A stretch of 12,664 nucleotides of DNA from Clostridiales bacterium (GTDB taxonomy: Bacteria; Bacillota; Clostridia; Oscillospirales; Oscillospiraceae). A program made the translations under genes and the position numbers. The notes under the pieces are model-generated. The model was not told the DNA's origin. It did no database searches and saw only the letters and a program-made list of their open reading frames with translations. Positions 1 to 7,325 of this stretch are shown piece after piece; within the stretch, counting starts at the first letter, position 1; each line of letters starts with the position of its first letter. The DNA is taken from NCBI GenBank assembly GCA_009774055.1, contig VSNB01000077.1, positions 1-12,664 of the forward strand. Reading direction: 5' to 3'.

Positions 1-103
1 GCAAACTCTTTATTTCTGCTCAGATTCTCATTTTTGCCCTCATTGCCATCCTCATTAGAAGATTTTAAACAGGCTCTCAGAAATTTTCTGCTCCATAGAC
101 AGT

Positions 104-141
104 GTGGGCTTGGACAGAATGTTGCCCAAGCCCACTTTTTT
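104..141 (+). terminator. Rho-independent terminator
   Basis: A perfect 10 bp stem (GTGGGCTTGG at 104-113 with CCAAGCCCAC at 126-135) has a 12 nt loop and is followed directly by six T residues (136-141). It probably ends a plus-strand transcript that starts left of the window. Confidence 0.8.
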
Positions 142-206
142 ATCAGAAACTATTTCAGGCATTTCCGTGCGTTTTCAATGCTTTCCAATCCCGTTTCTGA
201 TAAAAA
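137..206. repeat. 14 bp inverted repeat plus a direct copy
   Basis: TTTTTATCAGAAAC (137-150) is the exact reverse complement of 193-206, with a 42 nt spacer. A further copy of the core, GTTTCTGAT, occurs at 210-218 in direct orientation to the right arm. The arms could be a transcript hairpin, a protein-binding site or the trace of an element end. Nothing in the sequence decides between these. Confidence 0.6.
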
Positions 207-260
207 TAAGTTTCTGATTACCCATGTTATCTTAGGACATACGGTGCTTACAAACTCACA

Positions 261-1229
261 TTAATGATTCTTCTCAATATCCTGCCAGTTTGGATTGCTC
301 AGTATCTCCGCATTTTCTCCCAGGAACACCTTTCCAGCCTCCTGGTCCCCTTGAAGGTGGTAGAGCATCCAGGCGGTCATGTATCCATCCGTCCGTGCCT
401 GCATTTGTTCATGTTCGGCACCAGTGACACGGGCACGAATTTTCAGCACGTCATCTGTTATGCTGTCATAGATTTCCACTAAAGAGGCGAGAGGGGCCAC
501 ACCGCCAAATTCAGTGTTGATGTCTGCCACACCCAAATCATCAGAAGTGCCGGTGGCCGCTGTCATAAAATAAGGGACGGAAATTTTGGAACTGTCATAC
601 TCCCATCCCATGCTGATGGACAGTAACGGATATGCCGCGCTGCCAGTGAAGATCGCTTTGTAGAGGTGGCTGTTTTCGTATTTGGTAGCTGCCCCCAGCG
701 CCCCCGCACCGCCCTGCGAATATCCGGTAATGCCGATATTGTCCCGGTCGATCTGACCGGCAATCTCACTTTCGTTCAGCACAAAATCCAGGGCGATGGA
801 CGTTGTCTCGCCGGTACCGGCCTGGGGATCGTCCGTACCCACGACAACGAACCCCCAAGAGGCCAGCCGCTGGAAGAAAGGCAGATAGATTTTAGCGGGT
901 GTGTTACTTCCGTTCACCACCATCACCACAGGGTACTGTTTGCCGCTGCTTCTCAGCTCGGCGGGGTAGTATATGCGGATGGTGCCGATGGATTTGTTGC
1001 CCGATGTATACTCCAGATGCTCCACCTCATAGCCGCCCCGGCCTACATAGTATCTCTCCAGCTTACCGCCTGCTGGAAACGTCTCCGCAAACGCCTTGTA
1101 GTAGTCATCCGGCAGAATGGGGGTGTTCAGCGTTTTCCAATTCTTATACTGGGCATAAGCAAAAAATACTGCCAGCAGCACCATCAGCACTAACGCCACA
1201 ATGCCTAAAATCTTCAACACTTTTTTCAT
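261..1229 (-). CDS. Membrane-anchored alpha/beta hydrolase
   Basis: This 322-residue protein begins with a lysine-containing start and one hydrophobic segment (about residues 4-25), which should anchor it or act as an uncleaved signal, placing the catalytic domain outside the membrane. The alpha/beta-hydrolase nucleophile elbow is GYSQGG, with Ser171 as nucleophile. The late His273 in GAEHEQ is a good catalytic histidine, and Asp230 or Asp231 may complete the triad. The overall pattern resembles the dienelactone/PET-hydrolase-like esterases; the substrate is unknown. An ATG exists nine bases upstream (1238), but the AGGAG motif touches that codon directly. It sits 9 nt from the ATG at 1229, so I chose the latter. 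The gene is divergent from a TetR regulator that probably controls it. Confidence 0.85.
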   Translation of the reverse strand: MKKVLKILGIVALVLMVLLAVFFAYAQYKNWKTLNTPILPDDYYKAFAETFPAGGKLERYYVGRGGYEVEHLEYTSGNKSIGTIRIYYPAELRSSGKQYPVVMVVNGSNTPAKIYLPFFQRLASWGFVVVGTDDPQAGTGETTSIALDFVLNESEIAGQIDRDNIGITGYSQGGAGALGAATKYENSHLYKAIFTGSAAYPLLSISMGWEYDSSKISVPYFMTAATGTSDDLGVADINTEFGGVAPLASLVEIYDSITDDVLKIRARVTGAEHEQMQARTDGYMTAWMLYHLQGDQEAGKVFLGENAEILSNPNWQDIEKNH

Positions 1230-1283
1230 CACGCCCATCTCCTCTTGACTTTGTCAGAGAAACATATTATGATTACCGCGTTT

Positions 1284-1297
1284 GGAACAAATGTCCC
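1284..1297. promoter_or_regulatory. Candidate TetR operator (imperfect palindrome)
   Basis: GGAACAAATGTCCC in the divergent gap is an imperfect dyad: its 5 bp arms match at four of five positions around a 4 bp centre. TetR-type regulators usually bind dyads in the gap they share with a divergent target gene, so this is a reasonable candidate. It rests on symmetry and position only. Confidence 0.3.
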
Positions 1298-1412
1298 GAC
1301 TAAGAACATCTATTCCCATTTGCCCATACAGGATACCATATTGACTTCCATGATGCAAAAACGTACTGGCTGATATGCGCTATGCGGAACAAAAGGAGGA
1401 TTTTGTGCCTCA

Positions 1413-1934
1413 ATGAAACGAAACCAAACTGCTTTTATGAAGCTGTGTCTGGCGGATGCGCTGATCAAACTGATGGCCGCCCAAGACTACGACAGCATCA
1501 ATGTGAATACGATTTGTGAACTGGCAGGGGTAGGGAGGACAACCTTCTACCGACACCTTGCCTGCAAGAACAGCAAAGAGGAGCTGCTGATATACAAAAT
1601 CAATTACGAGTGGGGCCGCTATGCTGATCTGCACCAGGAGGATGTGGAGAAAGACAAGGGCTTTGCGCTCACCTGTTTTATCTATGAAAACCGGCGGCTG
1701 CTCTCCCTGCTTTACAACAATGGACTGATTGTGGTTATCATGCGCGCTTGTGAATTGCTGGTGTCCGGCGGGGAGACCTGGGACAAAAATTATTCCTATT
1801 TGATGTCTTTCTTTATCTATGGCTATTTTGGTGTCATCTACCAGTGGATCAAGTATGGCTTTGATGAAACGCCGGAGCAGGTGCAAAAGCATATCAGTGA
1901 CACCTTTTCAGCAGGCTTAGCCAAAAATACTTAA
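1413..1934 (+). CDS. TetR/AcrR-family transcriptional regulator
   Basis: The 173-residue protein has the TetR N-terminal layout. A first helix (about residues 8-22) precedes a helix-turn-helix at about 29-50, ending in the characteristic GRTTFYRHLACK. The rest is a helical ligand/dimer domain with a WIKYGFDETPEQ segment common near the C-terminus of this family. AAAAGGAGG lies 13 nt before the ATG, slightly long, but no other in-frame start fits better. It is divergent from the membrane-anchored hydrolase, so repression of that gene and of itself is the likely role. The inducer cannot be read from the sequence. Confidence 0.9.
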   Translation: MKRNQTAFMKLCLADALIKLMAAQDYDSINVNTICELAGVGRTTFYRHLACKNSKEELLIYKINYEWGRYADLHQEDVEKDKGFALTCFIYENRRLLSLLYNNGLIVVIMRACELLVSGGETWDKNYSYLMSFFIYGYFGVIYQWIKYGFDETPEQVQKHISDTFSAGLAKNT

Positions 1935-1972
1935 AACCAGGCTGGCAGGGCTGTCCCTGTCAACCTGGTTTT
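1933..1972 (+). terminator. Terminator of the TetR gene
   Basis: The hairpin starts at the stop codon. AAACCAGG pairs with CCTGGTTT, and after one C-A mismatch TGGCAGGG pairs with CCCTGTCA, leaving a 4 nt CTGT loop. The stem closes on a TTTT run, as expected for factor-independent termination. Confidence 0.8.
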
Positions 1973-2021
1973 ATGCACACATCCAATCAGTGATAGGAGA
2001 TATTTGAATCAACAAGTTTAT

Positions 2022-2139
2022 TATTACTTCCGAACCGAAAGGTCGGAAGTAATATTTGCCATGTTTTGCGGTTGCCGCTGTTTACAGCGGCGAGCAAAAC
2101 GGCTTGCATCAAATGTATTATTTCCGAGCCTTAATGCAA
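2022..2139. repeat. Chain of three hairpins
   Basis: First hairpin (2022-2054): an 11 bp stem (TATTACTTCCG with CGGAAGTAATA), a bulged A, then ACC/GGT closed by a GAAA tetraloop. Second (2063-2100): outer stem GTTTTGC/GCAAAAC and a perfect inner stem GCCGCTG-TTTA-CAGCGGC. Third (2104-2139): a weaker TTGCAT/ATGCAA pair enclosing TATTATTTCCGAGCC, which resembles the left arm of the first hairpin. No T-run follows, so these are not simple terminators. A structured RNA or a remnant of a small palindromic mobile element would both fit. Confidence 0.5.
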
Positions 2140-2287
2140 CAATCTTTTTCATTTGAGCGGTTATCTCCTAAATTCTGTTTTCGTATGTATAGACGCAAAA
2201 TGAATTCTGATGTTCCGAATTTTAGTGAAATTTCTGTTTCATCATACAATCGCTTTCTGCTTATTTCAAGGAACAAAATCAAATACA

Positions 2288-2319
2288 GTGTCAGCCCGCA
2301 CTATTGCAAGGGCTGACAC
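2288..2319 (-). terminator. Hairpin, probable terminator of the serine hydrolase gene
   Basis: GTGTCAGCCC (2288-2297) pairs perfectly with GGGCTGACAC (2310-2319) around a 12 nt loop. Read on the minus strand it is followed by a moderately T-rich tail (TGTATTTGATTTTG). It lies about 70 nt after the serine hydrolase stop, which fits a terminator, though the tail is interrupted. Confidence 0.5.
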
Positions 2320-2391
2320 ATTGATATGTTTATACAACAATCCTACTAATTATTCGCTTTTTAACCGACAACCCTCAAACGGATAGGGGCC

Positions 2392-3402
2392 TTACGAATA
2401 AAGCGCCGCCCGGATCTTCCGCATTTCCCGCCAGACATTGTCTCCATAGTTGCTTGCCAGTACGGAGATCATACCGTTGTTGGGATTGTACTCGGAAAGG
2501 AAGCTCACTCCCGGATCACAGCCCTGGAAATACGCGAAATCCCTCCCCTTCGGATTGTCAATCAGCCATACGCCATAGCCGTACCAGCCCTCCTCCGGGT
2601 CCCCGCCGTCGCCGCCCTGTTTCCGGAGCATGTCGGAAACCATAGCCGGGGAGAGCAGCCTGCCCTCTGTCAGTCCCTGCCAGAAGCGGACGACGTCCCC
2701 CGCCGTGACAAAGGCTCCGCCCGCGCCGGTGCCTTTGGCGTCAACGGAAAAGATATTGGTGCGGAAATCCTCGGTATCCGGGCAGTAAATGTAGTGGTTG
2801 GCGCATTTGGCGGGCAGCTTGTCCAGGGCATAATAACCTGTGGAGGTCATACCGCACACATCGAATACATTGACCTGTAGATACTGGTCGAAGTCCATGC
2901 CGGCGGCCTGTTCCAGGATGGCGGCCAGCAGCACATAGCCGGAGTTGTTGTACTGAAATCGCTCGCCCCTGGGGTACAGCATGGGTTTGCCGGTAAACAG
3001 CGGAAACAAGTCGCTGTTGCGCCGGATTTTATAGTTGGGGTAATCCGTCCACAGCTCCTCATACTCGCTCATGACGGACTCGTCAAAATAATCCGGCACT
3101 CCCGCGGTGTGGGTCAGCAGCTGGCGCACCGTCACCTCCGGATCAATACGCCCCAGCTCCATGTCCAGCAGCTTTCCCAGCGTGTCGCCGAGGGCAATGC
3201 GCCCCGTCTCAATCATCTGCAAAATCCCCACGGCTACAAAGACCTTCCCCGCTGACGCGCTGGCGAACTTTGTCTCCAGCGTATTGGGCGTCTCGTTTGG
3301 CAGGCCGGCGAACCCGGACGCCTTTGCGAACAGGACCTCCCGGTTCTGCACAAGGCAGGCTGCGCCTCTGAAGCCATTATCCAATAAACTCTCGAATTCC
3401 AT
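2392..3402 (-). CDS. Serine hydrolase of the beta-lactamase / class C family
   Basis: The 336-residue protein belongs to the class C beta-lactamase/esterase fold (Pfam Beta-lactamase). Visible motifs are SAGK (Ser50 nucleophile, Lys53), HTAG at 98-101, and the YxN motif as Tyr151-Asn152-Asn153. The third family motif (KTG or HxG) is not evident; the matching place reads FQGCDPGVSF (about 292-301). No signal peptide or membrane segment is present, so it is probably cytoplasmic. Substrates in this family range from esters and amides to D-amino-acid peptides, and none can be assigned here. The ATG has AAGGAGG 6 nt upstream, which supports the start well. It is divergent from the hydrogenase-like gene, with no sign of a functional link. 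Confidence 0.88.
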   Translation of the reverse strand: MEFESLLDNGFRGAACLVQNREVLFAKASGFAGLPNETPNTLETKFASASAGKVFVAVGILQMIETGRIALGDTLGKLLDMELGRIDPEVTVRQLLTHTAGVPDYFDESVMSEYEELWTDYPNYKIRRNSDLFPLFTGKPMLYPRGERFQYNNSGYVLLAAILEQAAGMDFDQYLQVNVFDVCGMTSTGYYALDKLPAKCANHYIYCPDTEDFRTNIFSVDAKGTGAGGAFVTAGDVVRFWQGLTEGRLLSPAMVSDMLRKQGGDGGDPEEGWYGYGVWLIDNPKGRDFAYFQGCDPGVSFLSEYNPNNGMISVLASNYGDNVWREMRKIRAALYS

Positions 3403-3538
3403 TTAGTTCCTCCTTGGTTTGACGCCAATGTACCATAACCCCGCAAAAGCTGCAGTTTCCTCTGCAAATTGACTCTGATTTCATTCATTTCTGCAGCAAT
3501 GTCCTGGTTTTTTTCGTAAGGAAGGCCACAAGCCAGGA

Positions 3539-3567
3539 TTGACATTTTTCGGCGATTGTGCTACTCT
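3539..3567 (+). promoter_or_regulatory. Sigma-A type promoter of the hydrogenase-like gene
   Basis: A perfect TTGACA (3539-3544), a 17 bp spacer and TACTCT (3562-3567) preceded by an extended TG. The -10 is weak but the spacing is ideal. Transcription would start near 3574, about 40 nt before the ATG. Confidence 0.6.
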
Positions 3568-3614
3568 CTAATTTAGGATAATTTGCAGAAAAAAGCATCA
3601 CAAGGAGGTACACC

Positions 3615-5120
3615 ATGCGCGGCATTCCATCTTTGATTACCGATATCCGCAAAAAGGTATTCACCGAGGTCGCCCGGATGGCCTATGAGGGCGGCGACTA
3701 CACCAAGGCGGAGGACCTGCCCTACATCATCGTCCCCGGGGACAAGGCCCTCCACCGGGAATCCATCTTCCTAGAGCGGGCCATTGCGGGCGAGCGGGTG
3801 CGGCTGGCAATGGGCCTGTCCATCCGTCCCATCCAGTCCCGCACCCTTATGACCGAGGGCATGGATCAGGCTGCCATCGCCGAGTCCTACTACGAGCCTC
3901 CCCTCATCAATATCATCCCGTATGCCTGCCACGCCTGCCCTACCAAGCAGTACAAGGTCACCCAGTTCTGCCAGAACTGTCTGGCCGCCTCCTGTCAGAA
4001 AGTATGCCCCAAGGGCGCGATCTCTTTTGTCAACGGCAAGAGCCAGATCGATCCGGATAAGTGCATCAAATGCGGCAAATGCGCCAAGGCGTGTCCATAC
4101 AACGCCATCATCTATATCGAGCGTCCCTGCATGGCGGCCTGCGGCATGGATGCCATCGAGAGCGATGACAACGGCAAGGCCGTGATCAACCAGGACAAGT
4201 GCGTGGCCTGCGGCCAGTGCCTGGTGAGCTGTCCCTTCGGCGCCATCGTGGATAAGGGCCAGATTTTCCAGGTGGTCCGCTCTATCATGGAGGGCAACAA
4301 GGTGGCCGCCATCGTGGCTCCCGCCTTTATCGGCCAGTTCGGCAAGGAATCCACTCCGGAAAAGTTTACCACAGCCATGAAGATGCTGGGCTTCGACCGG
4401 GTTGTGGAGGTCGCCGTGGGCGCGGACATGTGTACCATTGAGGAGGCGGAAGATTTCCTGATGCGGGTTCCCGCCGAGCAGGACTTCATGGCTACCTCCT
4501 GCTGCCCTGCGTGGCACGCCATGGTGGAAAAGCTGTTCCCCGCCCAGTTCGAGAATATCTCCATGACCCTGACCCCCATGGTATTCACCGCCCGGTTGGT
4601 GAAGAAGCAGGACCCGGACTGCAAGGTGGTCTTTGTGGGCCCCTGCGCCGCCAAGAAACTGGAGGCCATCCGCTCCGATATTCGCTCTGACGTAGATTTC
4701 GTGCTGACCTTCGAGGAGTTGCAGGGCATGTTCGAAGCCAAGGGTGTAGATTTTGCCGCCATTCCCGAGGGCGAAGCCATGCGGGAAGGCACGGCGGCAG
4801 GCCGGGGGTTCGCGGTTTCCGGCGGCGTGGCCGGCGCGGTGGCCGATGTGATCCACCAGGCCGACCCCAATCTGGAGGTCAAGACCGCCCGGGCCGAGGG
4901 CCTGCGGGAATGCCGCAAGCTCATGACCCTGGCCCGGGCCGGGAAGTACAACGGCTATCTACTGGAGGGCATGGCCTGCCCCGGCGGGTGCGTGGCCGGC
5001 GCGGGGACCCTTCTGCCAGTAGACCTGGCTTCCACCGTGGTAGGCCGGTACCAGAAGGAGGCGGACCAGACCAGTCCCCTGAACAGCCCCTATCGGAGCG
5101 CGGGCCGGGAGCTGGATTAA
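3615..5120 (+). CDS. [FeFe] hydrogenase-like protein, group B type
   Basis: The 501-residue protein has an N-terminal iron-sulfur part and a C-terminal H-cluster domain. Ferredoxin-type cysteines are Cys150/153/156/160 and Cys196/199/202/206. More cysteines at 105, 108, 119, 122, 127, 131, 172 and 176 could hold extra clusters. The H-cluster loops are visible: TSCCPAW (294-300), GPCAAKK (342-348) and EGMACPGGC (451-459), giving Cys297, Cys344, Cys455 and Cys459 as ligands and Cys296 as the proton-transfer residue. The methionine usual in the second loop is Gly342, and the GGGQP end of the third loop is GAGTL. These departures resemble the group B [FeFe] hydrogenases of Clostridia (TIGR04105-like) rather than group A enzymes. 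Expected activity is proton/H2 turnover with ferredoxin; sensing or other roles remain possible. AAGGAGG sits 6 nt before the ATG. No maturase (HydE/F/G) is in the window. Confidence 0.88.
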   Translation: MRGIPSLITDIRKKVFTEVARMAYEGGDYTKAEDLPYIIVPGDKALHRESIFLERAIAGERVRLAMGLSIRPIQSRTLMTEGMDQAAIAESYYEPPLINIIPYACHACPTKQYKVTQFCQNCLAASCQKVCPKGAISFVNGKSQIDPDKCIKCGKCAKACPYNAIIYIERPCMAACGMDAIESDDNGKAVINQDKCVACGQCLVSCPFGAIVDKGQIFQVVRSIMEGNKVAAIVAPAFIGQFGKESTPEKFTTAMKMLGFDRVVEVAVGADMCTIEEAEDFLMRVPAEQDFMATSCCPAWHAMVEKLFPAQFENISMTLTPMVFTARLVKKQDPDCKVVFVGPCAAKKLEAIRSDIRSDVDFVLTFEELQGMFEAKGVDFAAIPEGEAMREGTAAGRGFAVSGGVAGAVADVIHQADPNLEVKTARAEGLRECRKLMTLARAGKYNGYLLEGMACPGGCVAGAGTLLPVDLASTVVGRYQKEADQTSPLNSPYRSAGRELD

Positions 5121-5189
5121 GAAAAGACGTTTCTGACCGGGCGGCGCTGAACGGCTGAGGCGCTTCCTCGCCGCACGGGGAATTTTTGC

Positions 5190-5225
5190 GGAGCCTGACG
5201 GATTACTCGAGATCCGTCAGGCTCC
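5190..5225 (+). terminator. Perfect 14 bp hairpin after the hydrogenase-like gene
   Basis: GGAGCCTGACGGAT (5190-5203) pairs with ATCCGTCAGGCTCC (5212-5225) around an 8 nt loop, 70 nt past the stop codon. Position suggests a terminator, but no T-run follows on either strand, so it may instead be an RNA-stabilising 3' end or a protein site. Confidence 0.4.
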
Positions 5226-5327
5226 TGCGCTTGCAAAGTGAAATTTTCACAGATTGGTAGTGCCAGACCATTTTCTTAAACTCTGGCGTATACCGTCCGT
5301 TTGCCGCTCCTTATGACATAACAAATC

Positions 5328-5361
5328 CCCCGCTTGTTAGATCGCATTCTAACAAGCGGGG
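5328..5361 (-). terminator. Probable terminator of the miaB/XRE transcript
   Basis: A 14 bp stem, CCCCGCTTGTTAGA with TCTAACAAGCGGGG, has a 6 nt loop. Read on the minus strand it is followed by GATTTGTTATG, a modest T-rich tail. It lies about 110 nt after the XRE stop codon, so it is the natural end of the minus-strand transcript. Confidence 0.55.
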
Positions 5362-5472
5362 TGCAGTTCACGCACAGCGCGGCGTCTCCTTAGCACGCAA
5401 AAGAAAAATATTGCCGAAAGGGAGGCTGCGGGCCGGACTGGGCTTGTGGACTCCCGGGGAGCACTTTGCGCC

Positions 5473-5685
5473 TCACCGTTTCCCGTCCCGCTCCCGGCAG
5501 GCCAGCTCGTCCAAACTCAAGCCGTAAAAATCAGCCAGAACAATCAGGATGGAGAGCTTCGGCTCCGCCGTCCCATACTCATACCGCTGATATGTGTGCA
5601 GGCTGACTCCTAGGATGCCTGCAAGATCCTTCTGCAAAAGACTGCGGCTTTCGCGTAATTTCGCAATTTGCTCAGAAAATGTCAT
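5473..5685 (-). CDS. Small XRE-family helix-turn-helix regulator
   Basis: A 70-residue protein that is almost only an HTH_3/Cro-C1 domain (residues 6-61). QKDLAGILGVSLHTYQRYE holds the turn and recognition helix, and a closing segment LADFYGLSLDELA is typical of the family. The frame is open further upstream to 5916, but that part runs into miaB and is not protein-like. The ATG at 5685 has AAGAGGT about 5 nt ahead, so I start there. It lies 98 nt after miaB on the same strand and may share its transcript. No effector domain exists, so target and signal are unknown. Confidence 0.85.
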   Translation of the reverse strand: MTFSEQIAKLRESRSLLQKDLAGILGVSLHTYQRYEYGTAEPKLSILIVLADFYGLSLDELACRERDGKR

Positions 5686-5783
5686 AAATACCTCTTGTCT
5701 TGCCAATGTTGACGTGCCTTCCGTTTGTCGTCGAAATTCCCGGGGGACTTCCGGCAAATGCTTTGTGCAGAACCTTCGTCCCC

Positions 5784-7205
5784 TTATAGAACCTCGCCGA
5801 ACAGCGCCCAGGTATTGCTGCCCGTGATCCGGACCTGGGCGTACCGTCCGATCAGAGCCCTGTCCCCTTTGAGGTGGACCAGCCTTCCTCCGTGCGTCCG
5901 GCTGGAGAGGGGCCATGTGGCGTCGCCGCTCTCTCCATCCACCAGGACCTGGACCGTTCGGCCCGTGTAAGCCCGGTGGAGCTCCCCGGAAATGCGGTTC
6001 TGGCTGTCCAGCAGCTTGTCGAACCAGACCTGCTTCTCCGCTCGGGAAACCGGGTCCGGCAGCTTCGCTGCCGGCGTGCCTGGACGCGGGGAGTAGATGA
6101 AGGTAAACAGCGCATCGTACCGCACCTCCTCAATGAGGGATACCGTCTCCATCGCCTCCTCCTCCGATTCCCCGGGGAAGCCGATGATGATGTCGCTGGT
6201 GAGCACCAGGTCCGGCATGGCTGCCCGGGCCAGGCGGACCTTCTCCAGATACTGCTCCCGGGTATACCCCCGGTTCATGGCCTTCAATACCCGGCTGCTG
6301 CCGGACTGGACCGGCAGGTGGAGCTGCCTGGCCGTGTGGGTGCAGGCGGCCATGGTTTCAAAGAGCTTCTGCCCCGCGTCCTTGGGGTGACTGGTCATGA
6401 AGCGGATAAGATAGTCCCCTGGGATTTTGTCAATCTCCTGCAGGAGATCCGCGAAATCCATGGGCTTGTCCAGGTCCTTGCCGTAGGAGTTGACGTTCTG
6501 GCCCAAGAGGGTGATCTCCTTGTACCCCGCCTCCGCCAGGGACCGGACCTCGGCAAGGATATCCTCCACCTTCCGGCTCCGTTCCCGCCCCCGGACATAG
6601 GGCACGATACAGTAGGAGCAGAAGTTGTTGCACCCGTACATAATGGAAACCCATGCCTTGATGCCGCTCTCCCGCACCACCGGCAGTCCCTCGGCGATGG
6701 CGCCCCGCTCATCGGCAATGGAGAATATCCGCTTTTTCGACCGCCAGGTTTCGTACAGCAGCTCCGGAAACTTCCACAGGGCTTGAGGGCCGAATACCAG
6801 GTCCACATGGCGGTAGGAATGCTTGATCTTATCCGCCACCGACGCCTGCTGGGCCATGCAGCCGCAGACGCAGAGCAGGAGGTCCGGGTTTTTCTCCTTG
6901 GCGTGGACCAGCTGGCCCACCGCGCCGAACACCTTTTTTTCCGCGTTCTCCCGGATGGCGCAGGTATTGAGGACGACGACGTCCGCCTCATAGGGGTCCT
7001 GGGTAAAGGCGCAGCCCATGTCCCGCAGCATCCCCATGATACGCTGGCTGTCCGCCACGTTCTGCTGGCACCCGTAGGTCTGCACGCAGGCCAGGGGCGG
7101 CCCCTCCGGCCTGCCCTGGCAGAGCGTCCTGATCTCACCGCAGAACCGGAGCTGGCGCTGGATGTCCTCTTCGCTGATCCGCTGGGTTGTTATGTCCTCG
7201 TTCAT
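5784..7205 (-). CDS. miaB: tRNA-2-methylthio-N6-dimethylallyladenosine synthase MiaB
   Basis: This radical-SAM methylthiotransferase adds the 2-methylthio group to i6A37 of tRNAs that read UNN codons. All three domains are visible in 473 residues. The N-terminal UPF0004 domain has its cluster cysteines at Cys46 (YGCQQN), Cys82 (NTCAIRENAEKK) and Cys116 (CGCMAQ). The radical SAM motif is GCNNFCSYCIVPYVRGRE (Cys192, Cys196, Cys199), and a C-terminal TRAM domain covers about 405-473. The VPYVRGRE and LGQNVNSYG segments separate MiaB from MtaB and RimO. The start ATG has AAAGGAG 8 nt upstream, and a near-consensus promoter lies about 60 nt before it. The first roughly 35 residues are a non-conserved extension often seen in Firmicutes MiaB. 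Its i6A-forming partner MiaA is not in the window. Confidence 0.97.
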   Translation of the reverse strand: MNEDITTQRISEEDIQRQLRFCGEIRTLCQGRPEGPPLACVQTYGCQQNVADSQRIMGMLRDMGCAFTQDPYEADVVVLNTCAIRENAEKKVFGAVGQLVHAKEKNPDLLLCVCGCMAQQASVADKIKHSYRHVDLVFGPQALWKFPELLYETWRSKKRIFSIADERGAIAEGLPVVRESGIKAWVSIMYGCNNFCSYCIVPYVRGRERSRKVEDILAEVRSLAEAGYKEITLLGQNVNSYGKDLDKPMDFADLLQEIDKIPGDYLIRFMTSHPKDAGQKLFETMAACTHTARQLHLPVQSGSSRVLKAMNRGYTREQYLEKVRLARAAMPDLVLTSDIIIGFPGESEEEAMETVSLIEEVRYDALFTFIYSPRPGTPAAKLPDPVSRAEKQVWFDKLLDSQNRISGELHRAYTGRTVQVLVDGESGDATWPLSSRTHGGRLVHLKGDRALIGRYAQVRITGSNTWALFGEVL

Positions 7206-7262
7206 GATTTCCGCTCCTTTTTCGGAAGATCTCCCGGCGGTTCCGCCGCCTACGGTAAGAAC

Positions 7263-7291
7263 ATTATATCAGTTTATGTCCCATCCGTCAA
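7263..7291 (-). promoter_or_regulatory. miaB promoter
   Basis: On the minus strand TTGACG (7291-7286), a 17 bp spacer and a perfect TATAAT (7268-7263) form a strong sigma-A promoter. Transcription would start near 7256, leaving a leader of about 50 nt. Confidence 0.85.
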
Positions 7292-7325
7292 TTTTGTTTT
7301 TTCCGGACCGTCCAAACAGCAAGCC

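Larger units (their letters stand above)
1..260. other. Left-edge stretch without a convincing gene
   Basis: AT-rich sequence ahead of the convergent 3' end of the hydrolase gene. A plus-strand frame is open from base 1 to 263, but it reads through a strong terminator hairpin, has no ribosome binding site and shows no recognisable protein character, so I do not call it. The stretch holds the 104-141 terminator and an inverted repeat at 137-206. Any gene ending here would lie mostly outside the window. Confidence 0.6.
1973..2391. other. Hairpin-rich intergenic region, no gene called
   Basis: About 420 bp without a credible gene. An 86-codon frame from a TTG at 2056 exists, but it runs through two hairpins, lacks a ribosome binding site and has no protein-like pattern. 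The content is a chain of inverted repeats at 2022-2139 and a further hairpin at 2288-2319, each described separately. Confidence 0.6.
5121..5472. other. Intergenic region with two strong hairpins, no gene
   Basis: About 350 bp between the convergent 3' ends of the hydrogenase-like gene and the XRE regulator. A weaker dyad (GCGGCG 5141-5146 with CGCCGC 5169-5174) is followed some bases later by TTTTT (5183-5187) and could help end the hydrogenase transcript. Two perfect 14 bp hairpins are listed separately. I see no open frame with protein character on either strand. Confidence 0.6.

Noticed and set aside
1..264. Plus-strand frame open from the window start (ATG at 34)
   Set aside because: It crosses a strong terminator hairpin, lacks a ribosome binding site and has no recognisable domain.
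1341..1369. TTGACT-N17-TACTGG as promoter of the TetR gene
   Set aside because: The -35 is good but the -10 matches only two bases of the consensus, so it is too weak to list.
2056..2316. 86-codon frame from a TTG
   Set aside because: It is built from hairpin sequence with no ribosome site. The frame is likely an accident of a repeat-rich gap.
3771..4856. 361-codon minus-strand frame inside the hydrogenase gene
   Set aside because: His/Gly/Ala-rich mirror product of a gene with clear iron-sulfur motifs on the plus strand.
5686..5916. Upstream extension of the XRE regulator frame
   Set aside because: It overlaps miaB, is not protein-like, and the ATG at 5685 has its own ribosome binding site.
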